Source: Deltaproteobacteria bacterium (lineage in GTDB: Bacteria > Desulfobacterota > Binatia > UBA12015). Taken from it: a DNA stretch of 56,201 nt. Of the stretch, positions 55,206 to 56,201 are shown in pieces. Position numbers and translations under genes: made by a program. The notes under the pieces were generated by a model, which saw only the letters and a list, made by a program, of their open reading frames with translations, was not told the DNA's origin and made no database searches. Within the stretch, counting starts at the first letter, position 1. Every line of letters starts with the position of its first letter. The stretch spans positions 1 to 56,201 of the forward strand of contig JAJCZO010000263.1 in NCBI GenBank assembly GCA_029262355.1, in the 5' to 3' direction.

Positions 55206-55700
55206 TGCTGCCTCGGTAACACCCTGCCCAGAGGGGGGCAAGAAGAGTCCGCCTCGCAGGACGCGTCATGGATCCGACCGGTGTGAAACCTGTCAGATGC
55301 CTGAAATCCTGATCTTTTCGGGCGTCGTACAAAACTGTTCACCCGGACGAGCGGCACACGTCAGCGCGCCCTACACGGAGGATCCCCTGTAGGTTCAGTA
55401 GTTTTCCTGCGAGACGGTCGCCGGCTGGGGGGCGGCGGTTACGTTGCTGAACACTCCCGCACAATACCGTCGCTCTTGTAACGCTCTGCAGCGCGAGATT
55501 TGGCGCTCCAATTGTGTGCGGAATTCCCGTTCCCTTCGGCTTAAACTCGTGTGTTTTCAAGTTCTTGACCTGGCAATACCGTGACACGGGAGCCGCAGCG
55601 CACTCCGTGGCGCCATCCTTGCTGAGAGCCTGGTCGTCGCGACGCAACAATCCCCGACGAATCTTTCGGATTTCGACGTAACTGAACCAGGAGAATGCGC
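55206..55700. other. Divergent regulatory region between phaR and a sigma-54 activator
   Basis: These 495 bp contain no convincing gene. The promoter of phaR should lie near 55206-55330, and a sigma-54-type element at 55608-55622 faces the activator gene. The region 55330-55560 is lower in GC with no clear RNA fold. Confidence 0.45.
55608..55622 (+). promoter_or_regulatory. Candidate sigma-54 promoter upstream of a sigma-54 activator gene
   Basis: TGGCGCCATCCTTGC fits TGGCAC-N5-TTGC with one mismatch (G for A in the -24 box) and exact spacing. It lies about 80 bp before the ATG at 55701. It would make the activator gene itself sigma-54 dependent, perhaps autoregulated. Confidence 0.5.
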
Positions 55701-56201
55701 ATGACCCGCCCCAGCGAAGAACTGCAGACGAACGCCCCTACGGCCGAGTTCATGGGCCTGGTTGGGAGCCACCCTTCGATGCAGCGCGTGTTCGAGTTGA
55801 TCCGAAAGGTAGGCCCGTCGCAGAGCGCGGTGCTCATCACGGGCGAGAGCGGGACGGGCAAGGAGCTGGTAGCCCGTGCGCTGCACGACCTCTCCGGGCG
55901 AACGTCGCGCAACTTCGTACCCGTGCATTGTGGTGCGATCCCCGAGGAACTCCTCGAAAGTGAGCTCTTCGGTCATGTGAAGGGGGCCTTCACGGGCGCC
56001 CTCGCTGCCCGCACCGGTCGCTTCCAACTCGCCAACGGCGGCAGCATCTTTCTGGACGAAATCGGCGAAATGAGCCCGCGGTTCCAGGTGAAGCTCCTTC
56101 GCGTGCTCGAAGACGGATCGTTCGAGCCCGTCGGCGTTGGCAAAGACCACGCCAAGGATTTCCAGGTTAGGGTTGCGGTGCTTGCGCACGTCCGCGATGT
56201 C
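55701..56201 (+). CDS. Sigma-54-dependent transcriptional activator, N-terminal part (runs off right edge)
   Basis: The 167 codons present form the first half of a sigma-54 AAA+ domain: MGLVGSHPSMQRVFELIRKVG, Walker A GESGTGKE, PVHCGAIPEELLESELFGHVKGAFTGA (intact GAFTGA loop), and Walker B IFLDEIGEM. It has no N-terminal receiver or GAF domain, so control may be by a C-terminal module or a partner. AGGAG lies 7 bp before the ATG. After FEPVG the sequence (VGKDHAKDFQVRVAVLAHVRD) departs from the usual 'DVRvIaATnrdL'. This could be natural divergence or a lesion and cannot be settled at the edge. Confidence 0.9.
   Translation, partial: MTRPSEELQTNAPTAEFMGLVGSHPSMQRVFELIRKVGPSQSAVLITGESGTGKELVARALHDLSGRTSRNFVPVHCGAIPEELLESELFGHVKGAFTGALAARTGRFQLANGGSIFLDEIGEMSPRFQVKLLRVLEDGSFEPVGVGKDHAKDFQVRVAVLAHVRDV

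Noticed and set aside
55557-56189. Minus-strand 210-codon frame at the right end
   Set aside because: It is antisense to the clear sigma-54 AAA+ domain and shows the usual shadow composition.

Overview
The window is about 56 kb of GC-rich DNA from a Gram-negative bacterium with an LPS-type outer membrane. Support for that comes from an LpxA-like and an LpxL-like acyltransferase, an outer-membrane barrel protein, a Spy-like periplasmic protein and O2-dependent haem synthesis. Gene content suggests a deltaproteobacterial-type lineage (Myxococcota, Desulfobacterota or Binatota). It includes two WS/DGAT acyltransferases, a flavin-dependent LLM oxidoreductase, Rv2258c-like methyltransferases, sigma-54 activators and a PHA regulator. 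The lineage is an inference from content; no rRNA gene is present to settle it.

Layout. Positions 1-3,960 are a decayed accessory island. It holds a RadC-like fragment leaving the left edge, an IS21-transposase-like fragment, a ParD/ParE pair whose toxin is truncated, two related imperfect palindromes of about 130 bp, two small secreted or Cys-rich ORFs, and a tyrosine recombinase pseudogene. Positions 3,964-7,796 (minus) carry a homocysteine S-methyltransferase-family enzyme, a fatty acid hydroxylase-superfamily membrane enzyme and a TolB-like/TPR protein. Positions 8,467-12,515 (plus) carry SDR, LLM oxidoreductase, methyltransferase, acyl carrier protein and LpxL-like acyltransferase; the last three are translationally coupled and look like a small acyl-modification pathway. 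UvrA follows on the minus strand. Next come an outer-membrane protein divergent from a second SDR, a response regulator, a MATE exporter, a beta-propeller protein, a GST, a PilT-like ATPase, a WS/DGAT enzyme, a GT1 glycosyltransferase, an AgcS symporter and a GT39 membrane glycosyltransferase.

Positions 28.4-34.8 kb hold the most interesting regulatory unit. A 1,424-residue protein fuses a sigma-54 activator AAA+ domain, a Fis-type HTH, a cyclase-like domain, an AAA/STAND ATPase and TPRs. It is divergent from a SAM methyltransferase. Between them lie a 30-bp dyad and a correctly spaced -24/-12 (sigma-54) promoter facing the methyltransferase. Then come a stand-alone molybdopterin oxidoreductase, a GH20-like hydrolase, a second WS/DGAT and an alpha/beta hydrolase.

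Positions 42-55 kb are mostly core functions: an ECF sigma/anti-sigma/Spy-like operon; YacG coupled to an LpxA-like protein; hemD-hemE-hemG running into tmk-holB-ricT-metG with several stop/start overlaps; a Fur-family regulator; a universal stress protein; and PhaR. The window ends inside a second sigma-54 activator, which also has a candidate -24/-12 promoter. No rRNA, tRNA or CRISPR array was recognised.
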